From contig NZ_CP061281.1 in the NCBI RefSeq assembly GCF_014621695.1, positions 1,984,001-2,048,000 of the forward strand: a DNA stretch of 64,000 bases. Direction: 5' to 3'. The notes under the pieces are model-generated. The model did no database searches. It was not told where the DNA came from and saw only the letters and a list, made by a program, of their open reading frames with translations. This DNA is from Streptomyces xanthii. GTDB taxonomy: Bacteria; Actinomycetota; Actinomycetes; Streptomycetales; Streptomycetaceae. Shown piece after piece: positions 1 to 10,123 of the stretch. The number at the start of each line of letters is the position of its first letter. Position 1 is the first letter of the stretch. A program made the position numbers and the translations under genes.

Positions 1-225
1 GTCGAGGCGGTCCCTGATGGACGTGAAGTCCGGCAGGATCAGGTCGATTCCGGGCTGCTCCTCCTCGGGGAAGAGCACTCCGCAGTCGACGATCAGCAGA
101 CGGCCGTCGAACTCGAAGACGGTCATGTTGCGGCCGATCTCGCCGAGGCCGCCGAGCGGGGTGACGCGCAGGCCGCCCTTCGGGAGCTTCGGCGGGGCGC
201 CGAGTTCAGGATGCGGATGACTCAA
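1..225 (-). CDS. rnj: Ribonuclease J (N-terminal part; gene runs off the left edge)
   Basis: Only the first 75 codons are in the window; the rest lies beyond base 1. The reading starts at a TTG (bases 225-223) preceded on the minus strand by GGTGAGGAG about 6 nt away. The protein begins MSHPHPELG, then a PKGGLRVTPLGGLGEIGRNM stretch and a DCGVLFPEEEQPGIDLILPD segment, which is the typical start of the metallo-beta-lactamase fold of RNase J. The enzyme is a 5'-3' exo/endoribonuclease in mRNA and rRNA processing. It lies downstream of dapA on the same strand, an arrangement also seen in Mycobacterium tuberculosis. Family call is confident; activity cannot be judged from this fragment. Confidence 0.9.
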   Translation of the reverse strand, partial: MSHPHPELGAPPKLPKGGLRVTPLGGLGEIGRNMTVFEFDGRLLIVDCGVLFPEEEQPGIDLILPDFTSIRDRLD

Positions 226-245
226 AAGACTCTCCTCACCACGCA

Positions 246-272
246 CGCCACGTACCTGTCGGGCACGTGGCG
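246..272 (-). terminator. Hairpin between dapA and rnj
   Basis: An 8-bp inverted repeat, CGCCACGT (246-253) and ACGTGGCG (265-272), with an 11-nt loop, lies in the 141-bp gap between dapA and rnj. It could attenuate dapA transcription or shape the rnj leader. No clear U-tract follows, so the role is uncertain. Confidence 0.35.
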
Positions 273-366
273 CGCGTGACGTTCGTGCAGTTAGCAGTTG
301 TCTTGGTAATTCTTCGGTCTTGCTCTTCTTGTGTTGTTCAGTTGTGAAGCTTTGCCAAGTCTGTTG

Positions 367-1266
367 TCAGAGCTGTACCCCGCCGGCGGCAAGATCGATC
401 TTGAGCTGGGCGGTCTCCTCGGCGGTCAGCTCGACGAGGGGGAGGCGCAGCGGTCCGGCCGGCAGGCCCTGGAGGTCGAGAGCGGCCTTCGTGGTGATGA
501 CGCCCTGCGTGCGGAACATGCCGGTGAAGACGGGGAGCAGCTTCTGGTGGATCTCCGTCGCCTTGTGTACGTCACCCGACAGGTACGCGTCGAGCATGGC
601 GCGCAGGTCGGGGGCGACGAGGTGGCCGACGACGGAGACGAAGCCGCAGGCGCCGACGGACAGGAGCGGCAGGTTGAGCATGTCGTCGCCGGAGTACCAG
701 GCAAGGCCGGAGCGGGCGATGGCCCAGCTGGCGCGGCCGAGGTCGCCCTTGGCGTCCTTGTTGGCGACGATGCGCGGGTGCTCGGCGAGGCGGACGATCG
801 TGTCCGTGTTGATCGGCACGCCGCTGCGGCCCGGGATGTCGTACAGCATCACGGGCAGTTCGGTCGCGTCGGCGATCGCCGTGAAGTGGCGGTACAGGCC
901 CTCCTGCGGGGGCTTGTTGTAGTACGGCGTGACCGTGAGGAGTCCGTGGGCGCCGGCCTGCTGGGCGGCGCGGGCGAGCTCGATGCTGTGGTGCGTGTCG
1001 TTCGTGCCGACGCCGGCGACGACGTGGGCGCGGTCACCGACCGCCTCGACCACGGCTCGTACGAGATCCGATTTCTCCGCGTCGCTGGTGGTCGGGGACT
1101 CGCCCGTGGTGCCGTTGACGATCAGGCCGTCGTTGCCTGCGTCCACCAGGTGGGCGGCGAGCCGCTGCGCGCCGTCGAGGTCGAGTGCGCCGTCCGCCGT
1201 GAAGGGCGTGACCATGGCGGTGAGGACCCTCCCGAAGGGGGTCTGCGGAGTCGAGGTCGGAGCCAT
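367..1266 (-). CDS. dapA: 4-hydroxy-tetrahydrodipicolinate synthase
   Basis: 299 aa, the usual length for DapA. It condenses pyruvate with aspartate semialdehyde, the first committed step to lysine and meso-diaminopimelate for peptidoglycan. Visible motifs are GTTGE near residues 52-56, the catalytic tyrosine in YDIPGR (about Y142) and the Schiff-base lysine in VANKDAKG (about K170). The ATG at 1266 is chosen; an in-frame GTG at 1275 would add MLP and a rare TTA leucine codon. Neither start has a clear Shine-Dalgarno, so the message may be leaderless. It sits upstream of rnj, with dapB of the same pathway about 1.9 kb away. Confidence 0.95.
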   Translation of the reverse strand: MAPTSTPQTPFGRVLTAMVTPFTADGALDLDGAQRLAAHLVDAGNDGLIVNGTTGESPTTSDAEKSDLVRAVVEAVGDRAHVVAGVGTNDTHHSIELARAAQQAGAHGLLTVTPYYNKPPQEGLYRHFTAIADATELPVMLYDIPGRSGVPINTDTIVRLAEHPRIVANKDAKGDLGRASWAIARSGLAWYSGDDMLNLPLLSVGACGFVSVVGHLVAPDLRAMLDAYLSGDVHKATEIHQKLLPVFTGMFRTQGVITTKAALDLQGLPAGPLRLPLVELTAEETAQLKIDLAAGGVQL

Positions 1267-1722
1267 GGGTAACACGCTACTCGCTGCTCAGCACCGGGTC
1301 CCCCCTCGGGGGCGGCGACAACTCACGACAAAGTGGGATCCCGGCACTGCCTGCTCGGGGGTTCAGGCAGTACCGGGTCCGTTTGATCAGGCTAGATGAA
1401 CTTTACGAAATGCCGCAATACGGACACTTCGCGCGGATGATCCGCACATCTGTACCGCTCGAGCTCACGGCGCGGAGCGGCGGGTTCCACCGGCGCATCC
1501 GCAGCCGATCCGCGGCCGATCTGCGGCGATCCACGGTGATCTCCGTTCATCCCCGGCGGTCTCTGGTGATCTCCGTGGATCTCAGGCGAAGAAGAGTGAA
1601 CTTCAGAGAAATCGGGGAAACAGGGCACCTTTCGGGGCGTTCGAGCGTCTGTGTAGGTGCACACCGTGCGTTCGACACCTTCGTTCGACCGTCCTTCGAC
1701 CTCCTGAGGAGAAGCACCGCCC
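1267..1722. other. Intergenic region without a supported gene
   Basis: About 450 bp between divergent dapA and the small membrane protein gene at 1723. Open frames here lack start signals and look like frame shadows. The stretch holds a phased 10-bp repeat array (1496-1587) and several TTCGAC copies near 1670-1700. In M. tuberculosis thyX lies on this side of dapA; no ThyX reading frame is visible here. Confidence 0.7.
1496..1587. repeat. Nine-unit 10/11-bp tandem repeat (GATC-phased)
   Basis: Units starting CATC or GATC (one GGTC) begin at 1496, 1507, 1518, 1528, 1538, 1548, 1558, 1568 and 1578. The first two spacings are 11 bp and all others are exactly 10 bp. A rough consensus is GATCTCCGGT; the longest identical piece is GGTGATCTCCGT at 1535-1546 and 1565-1576. 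The spacing matches one DNA turn, so the same face of the helix carries each copy. It lies between two divergent genes. Confidence 0.75.
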
Positions 1723-1962
1723 ATGTTTCGTCGGCGCGAGCCTGTTCCGTTCGCCTTCGTCGCTGAAGCCGACAAGTTCCGCAGCAACGTCACGCCGCCC
1801 GCGCGTGAACGCCTCACCTTCGGGCAGTTCGCCGGGCGCGCCCTGGTGGGGCTGACCGTCGTCGGCGGGCTCGTCGCCTCCCTGATGTTCGGCATGCCGG
1901 CCCTGTCGCAGGACCAGGCTCCGGGGCACACGCAGACGTCGGAGGCGTCGGACGGGCGCTGA
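1723..1962 (+). CDS. Small single-pass membrane protein, function unknown
   Basis: 79 aa, ATG start with GAGGAG about 11 nt upstream. The first 35 residues are polar with mixed charge. One hydrophobic helix (about residues 39-62, GRALVGLTVVGGLVASLMFG) is followed by a short polar tail. I do not recognise the family. It is transcribed away from dapA and toward the PH-like membrane protein gene at 2065, so the two may be co-expressed. Confidence 0.65.
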   Translation: MFRRREPVPFAFVAEADKFRSNVTPPARERLTFGQFAGRALVGLTVVGGLVASLMFGMPALSQDQAPGHTQTSEASDGR

Positions 1963-2064
1963 CACCGACGCTCGTACGGCCCCCTGAGGTGGAAGGCCGG
2001 AGCACGCGTAGGTAGCCTCACCGGGCACAGAGCCCATCCAGCGTGGAGCGAGTGAGGACCAGTC

Positions 2065-2622
2065 GTGCCCCTGCCCTTTCTGACGGCCGACCGTGCTTTC
2101 GAGGAGGCCGCGGCGGACACCGCGCTGCCCTTCGACGACCGGGACCAGTGGCGTCGCCCCTACCGACCGGGGCCGTACCGGGTGGCCGCTTCCGCCCTGT
2201 TGCTGCTGCTCGCCTCGTACGTGCTGGTCGCCGCGGTGATCATCGCCGCGGCCGGGGACGTCACGGCGGCCTCGCTCTGCGGCGCGCTCGCCGTGCTCAT
2301 CATCGCGGCGGCCCTGCGCCTGCTGCGCATGGGCACCTGGGTGAGCGCGCGCGGCGTGCGCCACGTCGCCTTCCTCCGCACCCAGACCGCCCCGTGGAAC
2401 GCGGTGGTGACCGTCCGTACGGTGCAGCAGCCGGTGCGCTGGCTCGGGCTGCCCCGCACGGTCCAGGGGCAGGCGCTGGTCCTCGTACGGCGGGACCGGC
2501 AGGGGGAGCAGGCGACGCTGCTGACGAGTCACAACGGTGACTTCCTGGGGCGCTCCACCGCGTTCGAGCGGGCCGCCGACAGTGTCGAGGTGTGGGCCGA
2601 GGAGTACCGGCCGCAGCGCTGA
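2065..2622 (+). CDS. PH-domain-like membrane protein, function unknown
   Basis: 185 aa from a GTG start, with GTGAGGA just upstream. Two adjacent hydrophobic helices (about residues 38-60 and 68-88) are followed by a soluble C-terminal part. That part has the alternating pattern typical of bacterial PH-like membrane proteins (GTWVSARGVRHVAFLRTQ, then a valine-rich core). The N-terminal segment is acidic and cytoplasmic in appearance. Followed by a strong bidirectional terminator. Confidence 0.7.
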   Translation: MPLPFLTADRAFEEAAADTALPFDDRDQWRRPYRPGPYRVAASALLLLLASYVLVAAVIIAAAGDVTAASLCGALAVLIIAAALRLLRMGTWVSARGVRHVAFLRTQTAPWNAVVTVRTVQQPVRWLGLPRTVQGQALVLVRRDRQGEQATLLTSHNGDFLGRSTAFERAADSVEVWAEEYRPQR

Positions 2623-2638
2623 CGGGCGCGCAGACATG

Positions 2639-2675
2639 CGAGAGGGGCCGCACCGGATCGGTGCGGCCCCTCTCG
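2639..2675. terminator. Bidirectional terminator between convergent genes
   Basis: A perfect 16-bp stem, 2639-2654 and 2660-2675, with a 5-nt GGATC loop. It lies between the plus-strand gene ending at 2622 and the minus-strand gene ending at 2683 and can serve both. Confidence 0.9.
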
Positions 2676-2682
2676 CGTGCGG

Positions 2683-3135
2683 TCAGGCCTCGACCGTGCG
2701 GCCCTCCTGGAGGGCGATCGCGCGCTGCATCGCCTTGCGGGCGCGCGGGGTGTCCCTCGCGTCCTTGTAGGCGACGGCCAGGCGGAACCAGCAGCGCCAG
2801 TCCCCCGGCGTGTCCTCCGTCTCGGCCTTGCGGCGGGCGAAGACCTCGTCGGCGGAGTCGCGGTCGATGCGGCCGTACTGGTCGCGCCGCAGCTCGTCGA
2901 CGGGCAGTCCGCCCTCCGCCTCCAGGAGTTCGGCCAGATGGTTGGCCTTCTGGACGAACCGGGTGTTCGCCCACAGGAACCACAGGCCGATCACCGGGAG
3001 GATCAGCACCGCGACGCCGAAGGTGATCGCCAGCGCGGTGCCCTGGCGGATGAGCATGACGCCGCGGTCGCCGGCCAGGACGAAGTAGACGACCAGGACA
3101 GCGGCCGTCACGGCATAGGTGATCTTCGCGCGCAT
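2683..3135 (-). CDS. TPR-like membrane protein
   Basis: 150 aa. Two hydrophobic helices occupy about residues 5-20 and 34-56. The cytoplasmic tail ends with a tetratricopeptide-like unit (WRCWFRLAVAYKDARDTPRA). It starts 9 bp downstream of the dapB stop codon on the same strand and is probably co-transcribed. The exact role is unknown; a scaffolding or membrane-associated role is only a guess from the repeat. Confidence 0.75.
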   Translation of the reverse strand: MRAKITYAVTAAVLVVYFVLAGDRGVMLIRQGTALAITFGVAVLILPVIGLWFLWANTRFVQKANHLAELLEAEGGLPVDELRRDQYGRIDRDSADEVFARRKAETEDTPGDWRCWFRLAVAYKDARDTPRARKAMQRAIALQEGRTVEA

Positions 3136-3144
3136 CGCCGTGGG

Positions 3145-5307
<2,163 letters not shown>

Positions 5308-5311
<4 letters not shown>

Positions 5312-7524
5312 TTGTCGGTGTCGTCCTTCGCGTCGTCGCCCTCTTCGCCCTCGATCACGGGGATCAGGGAGAGCTTGCCGCGGGAGTCGATCTCGGCGAT
5401 CTCGACCTGGACCTTCTGGCCCACACCGAGGACGTCCTCGACGTTCTCCACGCGCTTGCCGCCGGCGAGCTTGCGGATCTGCGAGATGTGCAGCAGGCCG
5501 TCCTTGCCCGGGAGCAGGGACACGAACGCGCCGAAGGTCGTCGTCTTCACGACGGTGCCCAGGTAGCGCTCGCCGACCTCCGGCATGGTCGGGTTGGCGA
5601 TGCCGTTGATCGTGGCGCGGGCGGCCTCGGCGGCCGGGCCGTCGGCGGCACCGATGTAGATGGTGCCGTCGTCCTCGATCGTGATGTCGGCGCCGGTGTC
5701 CTCCTGGATCTGGTTGATCATCTTGCCCTTGGGGCCGATGACCTCACCGATCTTGTCGACCGGGATCTTGACCGTGATGATCCGCGGCGCGTTCGGGGAC
5801 ATCTCGTCCGGGACGTCGATCGCTTCCATCATCACGTCGAGGATGTGGAGGCGGGCGTCCTTGGCCTGCTTGAGGGCGGCGGCCAGGACGGAGGCCGGGA
5901 TGCCGTCGAGCTTCGTGTCCAGCTGGAGGGCGGTCACGAACTCCTTGGTGCCGGCGACCTTGAAGTCCATGTCGCCGAAGGCGTCCTCCGCACCGAGGAT
6001 GTCGGTGAGGGTGACGTAGTGCGTCTTGCCGTCGATCTCCTGGGAGATCAGACCCATGGCGATACCGGCGACGGGGGCCTTCAGCGGCACACCGGCGTTC
6101 AGCATCGACATGGTGGAGGCGCAGACGGAGCCCATGGACGTCGAGCCGTTGGAGCCGAGGGCCTCGGACACCTGACGGATCGCGTAGGGGAACTCCTCGC
6201 GCGTCGGGAGCACCGGCACCAGGGCGCGCTCGGCGAGGGCGCCGTGGCCGATCTCGCGGCGCTTGGGGGAGCCGACGCGGCCCGTCTCACCGACGGAGTA
6301 CGGCGGGAAGTTGTAGTTGTGCATGTAGCGCTTGCGGGTCACCGGGGAGAGGGTGTCCAGCTGCTGCTCCATGCGCAGCATGTTCAGCGTGGTGACGCCC
6401 AGGATCTGGGTCTCGCCGCGCTCGAACAGGGCGGAGCCGTGCACGCGCGGGATGGCCTCGACCTCGGCGGCCAGGGTGCGGATGTCGGTGACACCGCGGC
6501 CGTCGATGCGCTTCTTCTCCTTGATGACGCGCTCGCGGACCAGGGACTTGGTCAGCGCGCGGTACGCGGCGGAGATCTCCTTCTCGCGGCCCTCGAACTC
6601 CGGGAGGAGCTTCTCGGCGGCCAGACCCTTGACGCGGTCCAGCTCGGCCTCGCGCTCCTGCTTGCCGGCGATGGTCAGCGCGGCGGAGAGCTCGGGCTTC
6701 ACGGCGGCGGTCAGGGCCTCGAGCACGTCGTCCTGGAAGTCCAGGAAGATCGGGAACTCGGCGGTCGGCTTCGCGGCCTTGGCGGCGAGGTCGGCCTGGG
6801 CCTTGCACAGCACCTTGATGAAGGGCTTGGCGGCCTCGAGACCGGCGGCGACGACCTCCTCGGTCGGCGCCTCGGCGCCGCCCTTGACCAGCTGGATGGT
6901 CTTCTCGGTGGCCTCGGCCTCGACCATCATGATCGCGACGTCGCCGTCCTCGAGGACGCGACCGGCGACGACCATGTCGAAGACGGCGTCCTCGAGCTCG
7001 GTGTGCGTCGGGAACGCGACCCACTGGCCGTTGATCAGCGCGACGCGGACGCCGCCGACCGGGCCGGAGAAGGGCAGACCGGCCAGCTGGGTGGACGCGG
7101 ACGCGGCGTTGATCGCGACGACGTCGTACAGGTGGTCGGGGTTGAGCGCCATGATCGTCGCGACGACCTGGATCTCGTTGCGCAGGCCCTTCTTGAAGGA
7201 GGGGCGCAGCGGGCGGTCGATGAGGCGGCAGGTGAGGACGGCGTCCTCGGAGGGCCGGCCCTCACGACGGAAGAAGCTGCCGGGGATCTTGCCGGCGGCG
7301 TACATCCGCTCCTCGACGTCCACCGTCAGGGGGAAGAAGTCGAGCTGGTCCTTGGGGTTCTTCGAGGCCGAGGTGGCCGAGAGGACCATCGTGTCGTCGT
7401 CGAGGTAGGCGACGGCGGAGCCGGCGGCCTGGCGGGCCAGACGGCCCGTCTCGAAGCGGATGGTGCGGGTGCCGAAGGAGCCGTTGTCAATGACGGCCTC
7501 GGCGTAGTGGGTCTCGTTCTCCAC
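5308..7524 (-). CDS. pnp: Polyribonucleotide nucleotidyltransferase / guanosine pentaphosphate synthetase I
   Basis: 738 aa from a GTG with GGAG 9 nt upstream. Domains in order are RNase PH 1, an all-helical linker, RNase PH 2, KH (about 578-628, with [10 protein letters not shown]) and S1 (about 646-721, with [15 protein letters not shown]). The enzyme degrades RNA phosphorolytically and adds 3' tails; in streptomycetes the protein is also known as GpsI. It follows rpsO, as in other bacteria, where the intergenic hairpin is an RNase III target. Confidence 0.97.
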
Positions 7525-7829
7525 TAGCGTTTTCTCCGTTGCTTTCGTCTGTATTCGTCTTTTGTCCCGTACTGCCCGTGTGGCAGGGGGACGAACGGAG
7601 CAGCGCGCCTTGGAGCGGGCCGGTCTTCGATCGAAGCACCCGGGGATCCTCTTGCGTCTCCGGGGGCCACTACCGAGGACCGGCGGCGGCGAGGGCTGCG
7701 CTGTTCCTCGTCTCGAGCACGCGTCACGCGTACTCGTACGTCACCAGACTACAAAGCCTGTGTGACAGTGCGCACGTACAGCAAAAGGGAGCGGCCCCCT
7801 CAATCGGGAACCGCTCCCCTTTCGGCGTC
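7525..7829 (-). other. rpsO-pnp intergenic region
   Basis: 305 bp holding the rpsO terminator/processing hairpin near its right end and the pnp leader. Streptomyces rpsO-pnp spacers are known to contain pnp promoters and an RNase III-processed stem. No gene is visible here. Confidence 0.6.
7783..7823 (-). terminator. Hairpin downstream of rpsO
   Basis: On the minus strand GAAAGGGGAGCGG pairs with CCGCTCCCTTTT across a loop of about 15 nt, followed by a short T-run. By position it is the attenuator or RNase III site between rpsO and pnp. Confidence 0.8.
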
Positions 7830-8117
7830 TTATCGGGCGCCGGCCGCACCGCGGCGGATGCCGAGGCGCTCGACCAGGACACGGAAGCGCGCGATGTCCT
7901 TCTTGGCCAGGTACTGCAGGAGGCGGCGACGCTGGCCGACCAGGATCAGCAGACCACGACGGGAGTGGTGGTCGTGCTTGTGCGTCTTGAGGTGCTCGGT
8001 CAGGTCCGAGATGCGGCGGGAGAGCATGGCCACCTGAACCTCGGGAGAGCCGGTGTCGCCCTCCTTCTGGCCGAACTCGGCGATGATCTGCTTCTTCGTA
8101 GCGTTGTCGAGAGCCAC
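7830..8117 (-). CDS. rpsO: 30S ribosomal protein S15
   Basis: 95 aa. The GTG at 8117 is preferred over longer readings because AGGAG lies 6 nt upstream and the product then begins [16 protein letters not shown]. Family signatures include [27 protein letters not shown] and [13 protein letters not shown]15 binds 16S rRNA early in 30S assembly. First gene of the rpsO-pnp unit. Confidence 0.97.
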   Translation of the reverse strand: MALDNATKKQIIAEFGQKEGDTGSPEVQVAMLSRRISDLTEHLKTHKHDHHSRRGLLILVGQRRRLLQYLAKKDIARFRVLVERLGIRRGAAGAR

Positions 8118-8299
8118 GCTTACTCCTCGTAGAGTTTTCGTGCCGCCGAGTGCCCCTGGTCTACATCTCAGGGGAGCTTCCGTAACTCGGGAGGCGGGGA
8201 TCCGCTGGGCGCTGCTCCCAGCTGATGCCGGGGGCGCGTACACAAACGGCCGTCACACAGCGTACCAGCCGTCGGGTGCGCCCCCGACCGGGGTCCCTG

Positions 8300-9823
8300 C
8301 TAGCTGGTCATGGCCCGCGCCGACGCGTAGACGTCGAAGACGGCCAGGGCCAACGGGATCAGCGTGAGCAGGACGAACGTCTCGGCGATCTCCAGGAAGC
8401 GGCCCCAGAAGGGGGTGACTCCGCGACGCGGGGTGATCAGGCCGATCGAGGTCACCAGGGCGGTGGCCGCGCCGATCGCCGCGATGATCCACACGGTGCG
8501 GATGTCGAGGGCCGTGGTGTCGTTCTTGAAGATCGCGTCGCGCAGGTAGTCGACCGGCGGGTGCAGGGCGAGGCCGAGTCCCAGGAAGACGAGCGCGGCG
8601 AGACCGGCGGCGAGCGTGGCCCCGACCTGCGCCGTGTAGCGGAACAGGTGCGCGCGCATCAGCATGGCGACGCCCGTGGCGAGGGCGAGCAGCTGCCCCC
8701 AGACGTTGTTGGAGAAGCCGAGGACGATCGAGGAGCCCACGGAGACGAGGGCGCAGCCGCCGACGAGGCCGACGAGCAGCTCGTGGCCGCGGCGGGCCTG
8801 GGCGGCGACGCGCTCGGCGTCGACGGCCTCGTGGACGCCCGACGGGTCGGCGGTCGTGTCGTAGCCGGCGCGGCCCGGGTTCGGCGGTTCGAAGCCGATG
8901 GGCAGGCGGGCGAAGCGCATGGAGAGGCCGGGCAGGAACGCGAGGGCGCTCACGGAGAGCGGCGCGCCGATGGCGGCCGTCTCGATCGGCTTGAGGTGCG
9001 TGAGGATCGCGATGAAGGTGGTGATCAGGCCGATCAGCGAGGCGAAGACGAACGCCACGAAGGGCCCGTCACCGCCGGGCGAGACCAGGGTGAGCACCAC
9101 GGAGGCGACCAGGACCGCCGCGCAGGCGAGCAGGAACTGGAGCCTGCCGATGCCCTGCCCCTCGGAGAGCGGGAGCAGTCCGGAGCCCGCGACCGCGATG
9201 TTCGGCAGGGCGCCGAGACCGAGCGCGACGGCCGAGCCGCGGTCGTCGTAGACGCGGCCCCGTACGCACGCCAGGGTGATCAGCAGGACGCCGGCGACGG
9301 CGGCCAGGATGCCCTGGAGGCTGTGCATGTCGTGGCGGATCTCGGAGTTCCACGCGACGAAGGCCATGAGGGCGGGCAGGATGCCGCCGGCCACGAGGCC
9401 CGCCGCGCGGGTGAGGTCTCCGCTCCACAGGGTGCGGTCCTTGGTGACGGCGGAGGCGACGGCCTCGGACACGTCGTCGTAGACCGCGGGCGGCAGCGAC
9501 TCGGAGAACGGGCGCAGCGTCAGCAGCTCGCCGTCCAGGATGCGCTGCGCCGAGAAGGAGCGGGCGCTGTCGAGGACCGTGCCGTCGCGGCGTACGAGGT
9601 GGTAGCCGACGGGCGCCCCCTCGGCCGGGCTCTGCTGGGAGAGCCGCAGGATCTCGGGGTACAGGTCGGCGACCGGCACGTCGTCGGGCAGTGCCACGTC
9701 GATGCGGCTGTCGGGCGCCACGATCGTGACGCGGCAGAATCCGAGGCCCGTGCCCGCAGACGCGGGAGCTCCGGGACCCGCTGCGCCGGTCCGGCCGGCC
9801 GGCGCGGAGGCCGTCATGCTCAC
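8300..9823 (-). CDS. eccD: ESX/T7SS integral membrane protein EccD
   Basis: 507 aa from a GTG at 9823 (product MSMTASAP...) with AGGGGGA upstream; an ATG two codons later is possible. Residues about 25-110 form a ubiquitin-like cytoplasmic domain (FCRVTIVAPDSRIDVALPDD). The rest consists of about eleven hydrophobic segments. This is the EccD/YukD-type layout and length. EccD forms the membrane vestibule of the secretion machine. It is transcribed divergently from eccC. Confidence 0.92.
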   Translation of the reverse strand: MSMTASAPAGRTGAAGPGAPASAGTGLGFCRVTIVAPDSRIDVALPDDVPVADLYPEILRLSQQSPAEGAPVGYHLVRRDGTVLDSARSFSAQRILDGELLTLRPFSESLPPAVYDDVSEAVASAVTKDRTLWSGDLTRAAGLVAGGILPALMAFVAWNSEIRHDMHSLQGILAAVAGVLLITLACVRGRVYDDRGSAVALGLGALPNIAVAGSGLLPLSEGQGIGRLQFLLACAAVLVASVVLTLVSPGGDGPFVAFVFASLIGLITTFIAILTHLKPIETAAIGAPLSVSALAFLPGLSMRFARLPIGFEPPNPGRAGYDTTADPSGVHEAVDAERVAAQARRGHELLVGLVGGCALVSVGSSIVLGFSNNVWGQLLALATGVAMLMRAHLFRYTAQVGATLAAGLAALVFLGLGLALHPPVDYLRDAIFKNDTTALDIRTVWIIAAIGAATALVTSIGLITPRRGVTPFWGRFLEIAETFVLLTLIPLALAVFDVYASARAMTS

Positions 9824-10123
9824 CTGCTGTTCCCCCTTGTTCGCGAAGGCCTTCTGTAAAGATCCTGTGTACGTTGGCCTGTGTTGCGGCGCAGGGCCGG
9901 TCACACGGGCCGTTCCGCCCGGGCCGAGTGGGAACCACACGTTCCGAACCGCGTGCAATGCCCGATTTTCCTGGGCTCGTTCGCAACTGCTCACGCGTAC
10001 CTCCGGCACCCTACCGCCCGCCGTTGTCAGTGGTTGTCAGTAGGATCGCGAACCGCGATCGACGTCCGCCTGACACGGGGCGGCGGACGGAAAAGCTCGG
10101 TCCGGCAAGGGAATTGGTGCTAA
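9824..10123. promoter_or_regulatory. Divergent eccD/eccC promoter region
   Basis: 300 bp between the two start codons. It contains a direct repeat, GTTGTCAGT (10023-10031 and 10033-10041). This is followed at 10044-10060 by the palindrome GATCGCG-AAC-CGCGATC. The cluster is a good operator candidate for the secretion genes, though no promoter hexamer pair is convincing. Confidence 0.5.

Noticed and set aside
1266..1275. Upstream GTG start of dapA that would include a TTA codon and suggest bldA control
   Set aside because: No ribosome binding site supports it, and the ATG start gives the normal family N-terminus.
1392..2120. Minus-strand frame covering the 10-bp repeat array with a 10-residue repeating peptide
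   Set aside because: No ribosome binding site, it runs through the well-supported plus-strand gene at 1723, and a 10-bp DNA repeat produces a 10-residue pattern in any frame by itself.
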